Source: Archangium lansingense
Lineage (GTDB): Bacteria; Myxococcota; Myxococcia; Myxococcales; Myxococcaceae
Direction: 5' to 3'
Assembly (NCBI RefSeq): GCF_026626635.1
Contig: NZ_JAPNKA010000001.1
Location: 2,666,001-2,730,000, forward strand
DNA: 64,000 bases
The first letter of the stretch is position 1; each line of letters begins with the position of its first letter. A model generated the notes under the pieces. The model did no database searches and had not been told where the DNA came from. It saw only the letters and a program-made list of their open reading frames with translations. Position numbers and translations under genes: made by a program. Of the stretch, positions 54,455 through 62,914 are shown piece after piece.

Positions 54455-56371
54455 ATGTCGAGTTTGTCCACCAGGACGTGGCCGCGGGAAGGTGGACTCC
54501 GGGCCTGGTTCCTGGAGGGGTTGGACCAGCTCCTGTCGGAGGAGCAGCGGCGACTGCCTCCGGAGGAGCTCGGCCGTCTCCGGGTGCTGGTGGGGGCCGC
54601 GGCCCTCAACCTGGTGATGGCCGTGCAGATGACGGTCTCCGGCCTGTCGTCCAGAGAGCGCTCGTTCTACCTGGTGGCGGGGCCCCTGGTGCTGGCGGGC
54701 TACCTGAGCGTGCTGGTGCTCGCGCGACGAGGGCGCTCGCCCCGGCTGGCCTCCTTGCTGCTGTGCTCCATCCTCGGGGTGGGAATGTTGGCCGCCATGC
54801 GCTCCATGGGCGTCCAGCAGGCCTCCACCCACGCGGCGACCATGTTGCTGCCGGCCCTGGCCGCCTATCTGCTGGGGGCGAGGATGGGGCTCGCCTTCAC
54901 CGTGCTCTTCGGTCTCAACGCGCTGCTTCTGCAGCCGCTCCAGCAGGTGGGTTTCGAGCTGTCGCGCCCGCTCTTCCCGGACGAGATGGCGCAGCGGATG
55001 AGCCTCCTGGCTGGGTTCTCGTTGCTGGGCGGGTGGGCCCTGAACTGGCTGCACGTCACGGCGCGCGAGGCCTCCCACTCGGCGCTGCAACGGGCCCTGA
55101 AGACACTGCGCGAGAGCGAGAGCAAGCTGCTCAGCCTCTTCGAGAGCACGGATGATCTGGTGATGTCCCTCGACAGGCAGGGGCGGCTCCTCACCGCCAA
55201 CCCGTCGATGCGGCAGCTGTTGCGGCGGACGCTTGGCAGGGAGGGACAGCCGGGTGAGCCCATCCTCGATGCCTTCCCTCTGGAGATTCAGGAGCACCTG
55301 CGCGGACCTCTCACCCAGGCGCTCGCGGGACAGCGCGCGAAGACGGAGGCGAGCTTCCAGCTGGGGGACAGGCTCCTGATTGTGGAGATCGTCATCAACC
55401 CCATCTTGGAGGAGGGCGGGGGCGTGGTGGGGTTGACCTTCTTCGGCCGGGACATCACCGAGCGCAAGGAGGCCGAGTCCCGGCTGGCCGAGCTGCACCG
55501 CAGCCTGTTGGACGTGTCGCGCCGGGCGGGCATGGCGGAGATCGCCACCGGTGTGCTGCACAACGTGGGCAATACACTCAACAGCGTGAATGTCTCCGCG
55601 GGAGTCGTGGCCGAGCGGCTGCGCGCCCTGCGGGTGTCCGGACTGACGAAGACGGCGGAGCTGCTGCGCGAGCACTCCGAGGCGCCAGGCTCCCTCCTCA
55701 CCGCCAATCCGCAGCTCCGGCAGGTGCCGGGCTACCTCCACGCGCTCGCGGAGCAGCTCATGCGGGAGCGGGATGCGGTCCTCGATGAGGTGCGGGTGTT
55801 GGACGAGAGCGTGGAGCACATCAAGTCCGTGGTGAGCATGCAGCAGCAGCACGCGTGCTTCGCCGGAGTGGTGGAGCGGGTGGAGCTGCCCTGCCTCATC
55901 GACGACGCGATGCGCCTGCACGCCGTGTCCTACGAGCAGCTGGGCATTCAGCTGCGGCGCGAGTATGGCACCCAGCTCTCCGCGGTGATGGTGGATCGCC
56001 ACAAGCTGCTGCAGATCCTGGTGAACCTGCTGAGCAATGCGCGCCATGCGCTGATGGACAGCGGGCGCGCGGACAAGCAGCTCCTCATCCGTGTGGAGCA
56101 GGCCGGAGAGCGGCTGCGCATCATCGTGAAGGAGAACGGGGTGGGCATTGTCCCGGAGAACCTCGTGCGCCTGTTCACACAAGGGTTCTCCACGAAGAAG
56201 GACGGGCACGGCTTCGGGCTGCACATCAGCGCGCTGGCGGCCAGGGAGCTGGGCGGTGAGCTCCACGCCTCGAGCGAGGGCCCCGGCCAGGGAGCCACCT
56301 TCACCCTCGAGCTGCCCCTGACGGATGCTCGGGTGAGTGAGGCTCGGGGGAGTGAGGCTCGGGCCGGCTGA
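54455..56371 (+). CDS. Membrane sensor histidine kinase with PAS domain, paralogue, 638 aa
   Basis: Domain order is the same as in the preceding kinase. The kinase core is nearly identical (GMAEIATGVLHNVGNTLNSV; SVVSMQQQHACFAGVVERVE; LLQILVNLLSNARHAL). Membrane and PAS parts have diverged, so the two likely sense different inputs. In the G1 box the conserved Asp (VADNGVGIAPENL in the first kinase) is Glu here (VKENGVGIVPENL); that Asp contacts adenine in characterised kinases, so ATP binding may be weaker. The C-terminus ends in a short repeat, SEARGSEARAG. Start ATG 54455. No regulator is adjacent. Confidence 0.9.
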   Translation: MSSLSTRTWPREGGLRAWFLEGLDQLLSEEQRRLPPEELGRLRVLVGAAALNLVMAVQMTVSGLSSRERSFYLVAGPLVLAGYLSVLVLARRGRSPRLASLLLCSILGVGMLAAMRSMGVQQASTHAATMLLPALAAYLLGARMGLAFTVLFGLNALLLQPLQQVGFELSRPLFPDEMAQRMSLLAGFSLLGGWALNWLHVTAREASHSALQRALKTLRESESKLLSLFESTDDLVMSLDRQGRLLTANPSMRQLLRRTLGREGQPGEPILDAFPLEIQEHLRGPLTQALAGQRAKTEASFQLGDRLLIVEIVINPILEEGGGVVGLTFFGRDITERKEAESRLAELHRSLLDVSRRAGMAEIATGVLHNVGNTLNSVNVSAGVVAERLRALRVSGLTKTAELLREHSEAPGSLLTANPQLRQVPGYLHALAEQLMRERDAVLDEVRVLDESVEHIKSVVSMQQQHACFAGVVERVELPCLIDDAMRLHAVSYEQLGIQLRREYGTQLSAVMVDRHKLLQILVNLLSNARHALMDSGRADKQLLIRVEQAGERLRIIVKENGVGIVPENLVRLFTQGFSTKKDGHGFGLHISALAARELGGELHASSEGPGQGATFTLELPLTDARVSEARGSEARAG

Positions 56372-56374
56372 GGC

Positions 56375-57061
56375 TCAGGTTTCCGTCCACTTGCCGCGGC
56401 GGGTGGGCTCTTGCAGGGCCCGGTCGAGCGCCTGGAGGAAGCGCTTGCGCGGCCAGTGCTCGGCGCCAAAACGCGTCAGGTGCTCCGTCTCTACCTGGCA
56501 GTCGATGAAGTGGAAGCCCCACTCGCGGAACCGCTCCACCGCGGTGGTGAAGGCCACCTTCGAGGCGTCCGGCGCATGGGCGAACATGCTCTCGCCGAAG
56601 AAGGCGGCCCCCAGCGACACGCCGTAGAAGCCGCCCTTCAGCTCGCCCTGGGCCCAGGCCTCCACCGAGTGCGCGAAGCCCAGCTCGTGCAGGGTGACGT
56701 AGGCCTCGCGCATCTCCTCCGTAATCCACGTGCCGTCCTGGCCGGGACGCGGCGTGCTGGCACACGCGGTGATGACGTCCTTGAAGGCGGTGTCCCAGCG
56801 AATCTCATAGACGCCGGCCTTGAGCGTCTTGCGCAGCGAGCGGCCCACGTGGAGCTTGTCCGGCGTGAGCACGAAGCGCGGATTCGGCGAGTGCCAGAGG
56901 AGCGGCTGACCCTGGCTGTACCAGGGGAAGATGCCCTGGGAGTACGCCGAGAGCAGGCGCTCGGGGCTCAAGTCCCCTCCGACGGCGAGCAGTCCGCTCC
57001 GGTCCGCCTTCTCCGGGGGAGGGAAGAGCTCCGGGTCTTCTCCGAGTAGGTAGATGGGCAC
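56375..57061 (-). CDS. aat: Leucyl/phenylalanyl-tRNA-protein transferase, 228 aa
   Basis: N-end-rule enzyme that adds Leu or Phe to proteins with N-terminal Lys or Arg. Diagnostic pieces: GLLAVGGDLSPERLLSAYSQGIFPWY, LLWHSPNPRFVL, TWITEEMREAYVTLHELGFAHSVE (split as TWITEEMREAYV and LHELGFAHSVE), and FFGESMFAHAPDASKVAF. Start GTG 57061 shares its G with the upstream lipoprotein stop (TAG/GTG), so the two genes are translationally coupled. Confidence 0.95.
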   Translation of the reverse strand: MPIYLLGEDPELFPPPEKADRSGLLAVGGDLSPERLLSAYSQGIFPWYSQGQPLLWHSPNPRFVLTPDKLHVGRSLRKTLKAGVYEIRWDTAFKDVITACASTPRPGQDGTWITEEMREAYVTLHELGFAHSVEAWAQGELKGGFYGVSLGAAFFGESMFAHAPDASKVAFTTAVERFREWGFHFIDCQVETEHLTRFGAEHWPRKRFLQALDRALQEPTRRGKWTET

Positions 57062-57897
57062 TACCGCGACACGTTGAGCTTTACGTCTCCGGACAGCGAG
57101 TAGGGGACGTGCACCAGCGGGCCTGTGAGCTCGCCCGCGACCTCATACGGCAGCGTCCCCTTGGCGATGAGCGCCCGCACGTCCTGGCCCCACGTCTCCT
57201 TCGTCACCGCCACCTCCAGGGGATACACCCCGGTGGCCGACGCGTCCACGGTGTCGTACTTGCCCTGAGCGCCCTCGCCCAGCTTCCGGCCTCCCACGGA
57301 GACGGCCCAGGTGAGCCCGTCCAGCCGCAGGGGGAAGGGGTTGGGGTTCTCCACGCCCAGGCGCAGCAGCAGATCCACCTGCTCCTCCGAGTAGCGGGCC
57401 CCATCCAGGCTCTCCAGCCGCACCACGGGCAGCCGCGGCACGCGCACCGGCCGGGAGGCGGCGAAGGGGAGCGTCCGCACCGAGTCGCCCACGCGCACGG
57501 TGAGCGTGCCGCGCAGCGCCACGAGCAGGGTGCCGCCCCGCTGGCTCAGCGCCCGCAGGTCCTCCGGCGTGCGCACGTAGGCGGCCTCGGCCTGGAAGGA
57601 GAAGGGCGTGGGGGCATGGGGGGCCAGGGTGACCCCCAGGGGCGCCGAGCCCTTCTGCACCACCTGCCCATCGGAGACGAGCTCGTAGTCCGCCTTCTCC
57701 AGCACGGCGGCGCCGGGGCTGGTGAGCTGGCCGGAGTAGCGCAACTTCACCTCGGTGAGGCCCTGGGCGGCGACGGTGGTCTCCTCGGCGCCGAGCGAGG
57801 CGGGGCCCACGGGGGCTGGGGGCGGTGTGGAGGCACACCCGGCCAGCCAGGCGGCGAGCGTCAGGAGGTGGACGGTGGCACGCGGGGCAGAACGCAT
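57061..57897 (-). CDS. LEA14-like (LEA_2/WHy) lipoprotein, two-domain, 278 aa
   Basis: A lipoprotein signal with lipobox LAGC and a Pro/Ala-rich linker are followed by two LEA14-like domains (about 45-145 and 160-278). The second is the clearer: LLLRLGVENPNPFPLRLDG and VYPLEVAVTKETWG. It parallels the 158-aa lipoprotein at 34165. Predicted place: outer or inner membrane, facing the periplasm. The 1-nt overlap with aat suggests co-expression, though no functional link is known. Confidence 0.8.
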   Translation of the reverse strand: MRSAPRATVHLLTLAAWLAGCASTPPPAPVGPASLGAEETTVAAQGLTEVKLRYSGQLTSPGAAVLEKADYELVSDGQVVQKGSAPLGVTLAPHAPTPFSFQAEAAYVRTPEDLRALSQRGGTLLVALRGTLTVRVGDSVRTLPFAASRPVRVPRLPVVRLESLDGARYSEEQVDLLLRLGVENPNPFPLRLDGLTWAVSVGGRKLGEGAQGKYDTVDASATGVYPLEVAVTKETWGQDVRALIAKGTLPYEVAGELTGPLVHVPYSLSGDVKLNVSR

Positions 57898-57962
57898 GGC
57901 GCCAAGGTGGGGTGCGTTCGGGCTGGCCTCAAGGGCATTTCGGGTACACTGTTGACTACACC

Positions 57963-58622
57963 GTGGCCCACCGTCGCCTGAACCTCAACAAGGTCATCCG
58001 CACGCTCATCCGCGACATCGCCGCGAAGATGCCCGAGTTCTCCCATGTGAAGGCCAGCCGCATCCTGGTGATCGCGGGCGAGGCGCGGCGGGCCTCGCGT
58101 GGCACGGTGAAGCCGCTGTGCTTCCGGGGAGGGCGCAGCACGGACCGCACGGGGCGGCGCAAGCCCATTGTCCGCCTCAAGGGCAAGCGGATGCTCTACT
58201 GCATCACCCTGCGCCCGCTCTTCTTCCGCTCCTCCACGCCCAAGGGCCGCATCGAGACGGTGATGCACGAGCTCTTCCACATGTCGCGGCGCTTCGACGG
58301 CACGCTGCATGCGGGGCGCAGGCACTCGGTGCTGGGCAAGGACTTCCCCCGCCGGCTTCGGCCACTGGTGCGCCGCTACCTCCGGCAGTGCCCGCCCGAG
58401 CTGCTCAAGAGCTTCGCGCACTCGGGAGAGCTCCGGGTGCTGCAGTGGCTGGAGCGGCCCGGGCCCGCCTATGTCCCCGGTACGCGCGGGGTGCGCAAGG
58501 TGTACACCGAGGAGCAGCTCTATTACGGCATTGCCCGCATGGTGACGCGCAAGCGGCCTCGTCCCGCGAGCGGGCCCAAGCTCCCGCGCAAGGAGCGCGT
58601 GGAGAAGGTCCGGGTGCACTAA
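57963..58622 (+). CDS. SprT-like zinc metallopeptidase-type protein, 219 aa
   Basis: HELFHMSRRFDG provides an HExxH zinc site in the middle of the protein (about residue 101). Upstream it is basic and conserved-looking (MAHRRLNLNKVIRTLIRDIA). Downstream comes a helical RRLRPLVRRYLRQCPPELL region and a Lys/Arg-rich tail. The pattern is that of SprT-like/putative-metallopeptidase families; the third ligand is not certain (possibly His in HAGRRH). GTG 57963 is the best start; the frame is open upstream but the sequence there is not protein-like. Confidence 0.7.
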   Translation: MAHRRLNLNKVIRTLIRDIAAKMPEFSHVKASRILVIAGEARRASRGTVKPLCFRGGRSTDRTGRRKPIVRLKGKRMLYCITLRPLFFRSSTPKGRIETVMHELFHMSRRFDGTLHAGRRHSVLGKDFPRRLRPLVRRYLRQCPPELLKSFAHSGELRVLQWLERPGPAYVPGTRGVRKVYTEEQLYYGIARMVTRKRPRPASGPKLPRKERVEKVRVH

Positions 58623-58954
58623 TTGAGGTACTTGGGGCGCGGCGGCTCAGGAGGTACTGCCTCCATCATCTCCAGCCCCTGACGGGTGAGCAGGAAGCGC
58701 ACCACGCCGGAGCCGCGCTCCGTTTCAATCTCTGCCTCGAAGGCGGGGCCTGAGATGGCGCCCATCTGCACGTCCTTGCGCAGGTTGTGCACCTTGCCTG
58801 TGAGCAGATCTCCCGCCACCGGCTGCACCGTGTCGCCGCGCCGGTAGAGGTCGTACGCGACCTGATGCAGCGTCATGGCCAGCGAAGGCGTCAACGGCTG
58901 GGAGCTGAACAGGACCGAGATGAGGACCCAGTAGGGGGGGGACTGTTCGGCCAT
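58619..58954 (-). CDS. Hypothetical protein, 111 aa
   Basis: MAEQSPPYWVLISVLFSSQP starts a soluble protein with MTLHQVAYDLYRRGDTVQPV, GKVHNLRKDVQMG and FEAEIETERGSGVVRFLLTR. I do not recognise a family. ATG 58954 is favoured by an AGGA site; ATG 58963 is close. Its stop overlaps that of the convergent SprT-like gene. Divergent from the alpha-amylase gene with 225 bp between them. Confidence 0.6.
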   Translation of the reverse strand: MAEQSPPYWVLISVLFSSQPLTPSLAMTLHQVAYDLYRRGDTVQPVAGDLLTGKVHNLRKDVQMGAISGPAFEAEIETERGSGVVRFLLTRQGLEMMEAVPPEPPRPKYLN

Positions 58955-59179
58955 TGTTCTCATCCTAACGCCCACCCGGCGCGCACCCCATTCGTTTTCC
59001 ATGCTCCCGCCCACCCCTCCCGGTGGGCCAGAGGGCTTCGAGGGTGGAACAGGGCCAAAATTTTCTGATGGCCTTGCGAAGAGCGGGTTGTGTGTAGGAC
59101 GTTAAGCCCGCCGTAACTCGCTTAACCAGCAAACGGGCCGTAAATCGCCTGCCCGCTTTCCTCCCCCCCGGAGAGCCGA

Positions 59180-60442
59180 ATGCTCAAGAAGAAGGTGCTT
59201 GGCGGAGTTGTGTCCTTGTCGTGTGCCCTGGGACTGGTGGCCTCGTTCACCGCATCCGCGGGCCCGCTGGACGGCAACAGCAGCGACGTGATGCTGCAGG
59301 CCTTCCACTGGCGGTCCACCGAGACGTCTGCGTGGTGGGGCGTCATCCAGGGCAAGGCCGCCGACATCAAGAACAGCGGCTTCACCATGGTGTGGTTCCC
59401 GCCCTCGGGGGACTCGGCGGCCAATGAGGGCTACCTGCCGCGGCAGCTCTACGTGCAGAGCAGCTCCTACGGCACGGAGGCGCAGCTCAAGGGCGCCATC
59501 GGCTCGCTGCACACCTATGGGGTGAAGGCCATCGCGGACATCGTGGTCAACCACCGCGTGGGCACCAGCAATTGGGCGGACTTCACCAACCCCACCTGGG
59601 GCTCGTGGGCGGTGGCGAAGGGCGATGAGTGGACGGGCGCCACCGGCAATGCCGACACCGGGGATGGCTTCAACGCCGCGCGCGACCTGGACCACACCAA
59701 CGGGACCGTGCAGACCGACGTCAAGGCGTGGATGAACTGGCTCAAGTCCAGCATCGGCTACGACGGTTGGCGCTATGACTACGTGAAGGGCTACAACGGC
59801 TCGTACGTTGGCAACTACAACACCGGCACGGTGCCCTACTTCTCGGTGGGTGAGCTGTGGACGGACCTGAACCTGGGCAACCCAGACGCCCACCGTCAGC
59901 AGATCATGAACTGGATCGACGCCACGGCCGGCAAGTCGGCGGCGTTCGACTTCACCACCAAGGGCATCCTCCAGCAGGCGGTGCAGTACAACGAGTTCTG
60001 GCGGCTCAAGGACAGCGCGGGCAAGCCCTCGGGTGCCATTGGCTGGTGGGCGGCCAAGTCGGTGACGTTCATCGACAACCACGACACCGGCCCGAGTCAC
60101 CCGAGTGGCGGCCAGAATCACTGGCCCTTCCCCAGCGACAAGGTGATGCAGGGCTACGCCTACATCCTGACGCACCCGGGAATCCCCTGCGTCTACTGGG
60201 TGCACTTCTATGACTGGGGCAACGCCGCCGCCATCAAGAGCCTCATCGCGGCGCGCAAGGAGAAGGGCGTCACTTCCACCTCGGCGGTGAGCATCCAGGC
60301 CGCGGACACGACGAAGTACGCCGCCATCATCACCGGCAACAGCGGCAGCCTGGCGATGAAGGTGGGCCCTGGCGCGTGGTCGCCGGGCACCGGCTGGACG
60401 CTGGTGAACTCCGGCACCAACTGGGCCGTCTGGAAGAAGTAG
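59180..60442 (+). CDS. Secreted alpha-amylase (GH13), 420 aa
   Basis: A signal peptide (cleavage near TASAGP) precedes a GH13 barrel: DIVVNHRVG (region I), nucleophile Asp in GYDGWRYDYVKG, acid Glu in FSVGELWTD, and FIDNHDTGPSHP with the third Asp. A C-terminal beta-sheet domain of the plant-type alpha-amylase kind (Alpha-amyl_C2) ends the protein. No separate starch-binding module is present. It probably degrades external starch for a predator/saprophyte. ATG 59180 has a GGAGAG ribosome site. Confidence 0.94.
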   Translation: MLKKKVLGGVVSLSCALGLVASFTASAGPLDGNSSDVMLQAFHWRSTETSAWWGVIQGKAADIKNSGFTMVWFPPSGDSAANEGYLPRQLYVQSSSYGTEAQLKGAIGSLHTYGVKAIADIVVNHRVGTSNWADFTNPTWGSWAVAKGDEWTGATGNADTGDGFNAARDLDHTNGTVQTDVKAWMNWLKSSIGYDGWRYDYVKGYNGSYVGNYNTGTVPYFSVGELWTDLNLGNPDAHRQQIMNWIDATAGKSAAFDFTTKGILQQAVQYNEFWRLKDSAGKPSGAIGWWAAKSVTFIDNHDTGPSHPSGGQNHWPFPSDKVMQGYAYILTHPGIPCVYWVHFYDWGNAAAIKSLIAARKEKGVTSTSAVSIQAADTTKYAAIITGNSGSLAMKVGPGAWSPGTGWTLVNSGTNWAVWKK

Positions 60443-60496
60443 GCCGGCCTCGGGTAGCCTCGCGGGTGATTCGATTGCCGAAGGGGGCTCGCGCCG

Positions 60497-61144
60497 ATGG
60501 CGATGATCCAGTTCACCCGCAACTACACCGACCGCTCCAACAACTACGGCTTCCAGTTCGAGTTCTTCTGCGACAAGTGCCGCAACGGGCACATGTCGCC
60601 CTTCATCGCCAACAAGATGGGCATGGCGGCGGGTTTCCTGAAGGCGGCGGGCTCGTTCTTCGGGGGCTCGCTGTCGCGGGCGGCCTACGCGGGCGAGCAC
60701 GTGAAGGACGCGCTGCGCGGAAGCGCCTGGGACGACGCCTACGCCGAGGCGGTGGAGGAGGGGAAGAAGCACTTCAAGCACTGCACCCGCTGCGGCCAGT
60801 GGGTGTGTCCGCAGGCGTGCTGGAACGAGTCGCGAGGCCTGTGTGAGGGATGCGCGCCGAACCTCCAGGAGGAGGCCGCGCACATCCAGTCGAAGGTGTC
60901 GGTGGAGCAGGCCTGGGACAAGGCGCGCAAGGTGGACCAGGTGGAGTCGCTGGACATGAAGGCGCACCGCACCGCGGCCGCAGCGGCCTGTCCCCACTGC
61001 AACGCCCGGGTGGAGGGAGGCAAGTTCTGCTCCGAGTGCGGCAAGCCGCTGGAGGCAGCCAAGGCGCACTGCACCCAGTGCGGCACGGAGTTGAAGCCCA
61101 ACGCCCGCTTCTGCTCCGATTGCGGCACCCCCCGAGGCGGTTGA
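60497..61144 (+). CDS. Zinc-ribbon protein, 215 aa
   Basis: Four Cys-pair clusters: FFCDKCRNGHMSPF, HCTRCGQWVCPQACWNES...LCEGCAP, ACPHCNARVEGGKFCSECGK, and HCTQCGTELKPNARFCSDCG. The last two are paired double zinc ribbons. Between the first and second clusters is an amphipathic, Gly/Ala-rich stretch (AAGFLKAAGSFFGGSL) that could associate with membrane. Function unknown. Start ATG 60497, 54 bp after the amylase. Confidence 0.8.
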   Translation: MAMIQFTRNYTDRSNNYGFQFEFFCDKCRNGHMSPFIANKMGMAAGFLKAAGSFFGGSLSRAAYAGEHVKDALRGSAWDDAYAEAVEEGKKHFKHCTRCGQWVCPQACWNESRGLCEGCAPNLQEEAAHIQSKVSVEQAWDKARKVDQVESLDMKAHRTAAAAACPHCNARVEGGKFCSECGKPLEAAKAHCTQCGTELKPNARFCSDCGTPRGG

Positions 61145-61222
61145 TCGTCGGCTGCGCATCGGCTGAGTCACCCCCAGCGCATCCGCCCAAGCAACCCTCC
61201 GAGCATCCCTTCGAGCATCCCT

Positions 61223-61256
61223 CCCTCTCCCACCGGGAGAGGGTCGGGGTGAGGGT
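61223..61256 (+). repeat. REP-like palindromic repeat
   Basis: CCCTCTCCCACCGGGAGAGG plus a GTCGGGGTGAGGGT tail. It lies between the convergent zinc-ribbon and lipoprotein genes, next to a short direct repeat (GAGCATCCCT). Confidence 0.8.
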
Positions 61257-61286
61257 ATCCGTCCCCGTGTTGCACCCCACCGTGGA

Positions 61287-61880
61287 TCAGTCGTCGCTCT
61301 TCGGAATCTTGGGCTGATCCAAGAGAGGCTTCTCGGGCTCCTGTGCCGTGTCACCCGCCGGAGGTGCAGAACCCTCGGGATTACGCACTTCCACGAGCAG
61401 GGCGACGGGCTCACCCTCGGCGATCTCATAGGTGGCGCGCACCTCACCACCCTCACGAATGTCGGCCGCGGTGGCCGGCCGGCCGTCTACGCGCACCTCG
61501 GTGCCCGAGATGACGAGCATCCGCACGTCCTGTCCCTCACTCGCGGACAGCACCACCAGCTCCTTGCCGGTGAAGGCCAGCACTTCTCCCGAGACCTGCC
61601 GTGGCTGAGTGGTGCTCGCTCCGGCTTCGTCCGGCGCTGGCTGCGCTGGAGGCTTGGGGGGCCGCGCCACCTTCGCCGTCGGTGGGGGCTCCTCCCTCGG
61701 GGGCCGTTGGGTGGCCGGAGAGGGTGGGGGAGGCCGGCCATCATTCGTCGTGCCCGGTTCCGACTTCATCGGGGCCGCCACCGTCTCTCGCTCTCGCTCC
61801 CGGGCTTCGCGCTTCTCACACCCGGCCACCACGACGAGCGCCGCTACAGCGGCCAGTAAACCTCTCGTTCCGAATCTCAT
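61287..61880 (-). CDS. Proline-rich lipoprotein, 197 aa
   Basis: Lipobox VVAGC after a hydrophobic signal, then a long disordered Arg/Glu/Pro region (PPPSPATQRPPREEPPPTAK). A folded part follows at about 100-175 (VSGEVLAFTGKELVVLSASEG, MLVISGTEVRVDGRPAT, EGGEVRATYEIAEGEPVALL), which resembles small beta-barrel domains with metal- or nucleic-acid-like folds. I cannot name the family. ATG 61880. Confidence 0.7.
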   Translation of the reverse strand: MRFGTRGLLAAVAALVVVAGCEKREARERERETVAAPMKSEPGTTNDGRPPPPSPATQRPPREEPPPTAKVARPPKPPAQPAPDEAGASTTQPRQVSGEVLAFTGKELVVLSASEGQDVRMLVISGTEVRVDGRPATAADIREGGEVRATYEIAEGEPVALLVEVRNPEGSAPPAGDTAQEPEKPLLDQPKIPKSDD

Positions 61881-62091
61881 GCCGCCCCCCAGGTCTTCTC
61901 GCGGACTCCATCCATAAAGATGGGGAGGCGCCTTCCCGGCTCCCACCCGGCGCAGCCTGGGAAGACCGCTCGCATGGCTCCTCCGCGAGGGCTCCAGAGA
62001 GCGCTCACTGAGAGGGGCGCGGGTAGGAGCCTCCTCGCTGCCTATCTTCAGGTCTACCGCCCTTTCCGGAGCCTGGATGCGACGGAGCACG

Positions 62092-62769
62092 ATGACGCAG
62101 GGCCACCAGCCAGGCTGGCTCTCCACGGAGTGGAAGCGGGTGCTCCTGCTGCTGCTCCTCCTCGGCGGGCTGGTGCTGTTCGCCTCCTCCGAGCCGTTCC
62201 AGTCCTCCCTGACCTGGCTCCTCACGAAGGCCGAACCCGTCATCAAGGCGCATCCCTTCTGGGGCGCGGCGCTCTTCGTCCTGCTGTCCGCGTTCTCGGC
62301 GATGATGGCCTTCTTCAGCAGCGCGGTGCTCGTGCCCGTGGCCGTCCACACCTGGGGAGAGCCCCTCTGCGTGGTCCTGCTGTGGTGCGGCTGGATGCTC
62401 GGAGGCATCTGCGCCTACGGCATCGCCCGCTCCTGGGGCCGGCCCGTGGTCCGTCGGCTCGTGTCCGGCGAGCTGCTCGGCCGCTACGAGGAGCGCATCT
62501 CCCAGCACAGCTCCTTTGGCCTGGTGCTCCTCTTCCAGCTCGCGGTCCCCTCCGAGATTCCCGGCTATGTGCTCGGACTGGCGCGCTATGGGCTCCGCAG
62601 GTACCTGCTGGTCCTGGCCGTTGCGGAGCTGCCGTACGCGGTGGGCACCATCTACCTCGGCTCCAGCCTCCTTGCGCAGCGCACCTTCGTGCTCCTGGGC
62701 CTGGGCGCTCTCGGCATCCTCTTCAGCGCGTGGGCCCTGCACACCTTGCGCAAGCGCCTCGGCTCGTAG
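62092..62769 (+). CDS. VTT-domain (DedA/TVP38-like) membrane protein, 225 aa
   Basis: Five or six membrane segments: VLLLLLLLGGLVLF, AALFVLLSAFSAMMAFFSSA, VLLWCGWMLGGICAYGIA, VLLFQLAVPSEIPGYVLGL and VLLGLGALGILFSAWAL. The SAMMAFFSSAVLVPVAVHTWG and VPSEIPGY segments are VTT-like. ATG 62092 has a GGAG site; ATG 62077 is an in-frame alternative. It is divergent from the lipoprotein gene. The last segment of the protein is basic (RKRLGS). Confidence 0.8.
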   Translation: MTQGHQPGWLSTEWKRVLLLLLLLGGLVLFASSEPFQSSLTWLLTKAEPVIKAHPFWGAALFVLLSAFSAMMAFFSSAVLVPVAVHTWGEPLCVVLLWCGWMLGGICAYGIARSWGRPVVRRLVSGELLGRYEERISQHSSFGLVLLFQLAVPSEIPGYVLGLARYGLRRYLLVLAVAELPYAVGTIYLGSSLLAQRTFVLLGLGALGILFSAWALHTLRKRLGS

Positions 62770-62914
62770 CTTCCCGCGGTTGCCGACGGCTCGGCCCCCT
62801 GGTGTCGGGCCGGGTAGGCAAGGGCTCTTTGTCACTGCCCGCTCCTTCCCGTCCACCCGCCGTCTTTCCCCGGAGGGGCTCACCCGCTACCGTGAGTGCA
62901 CGCTGATTTCTCGC

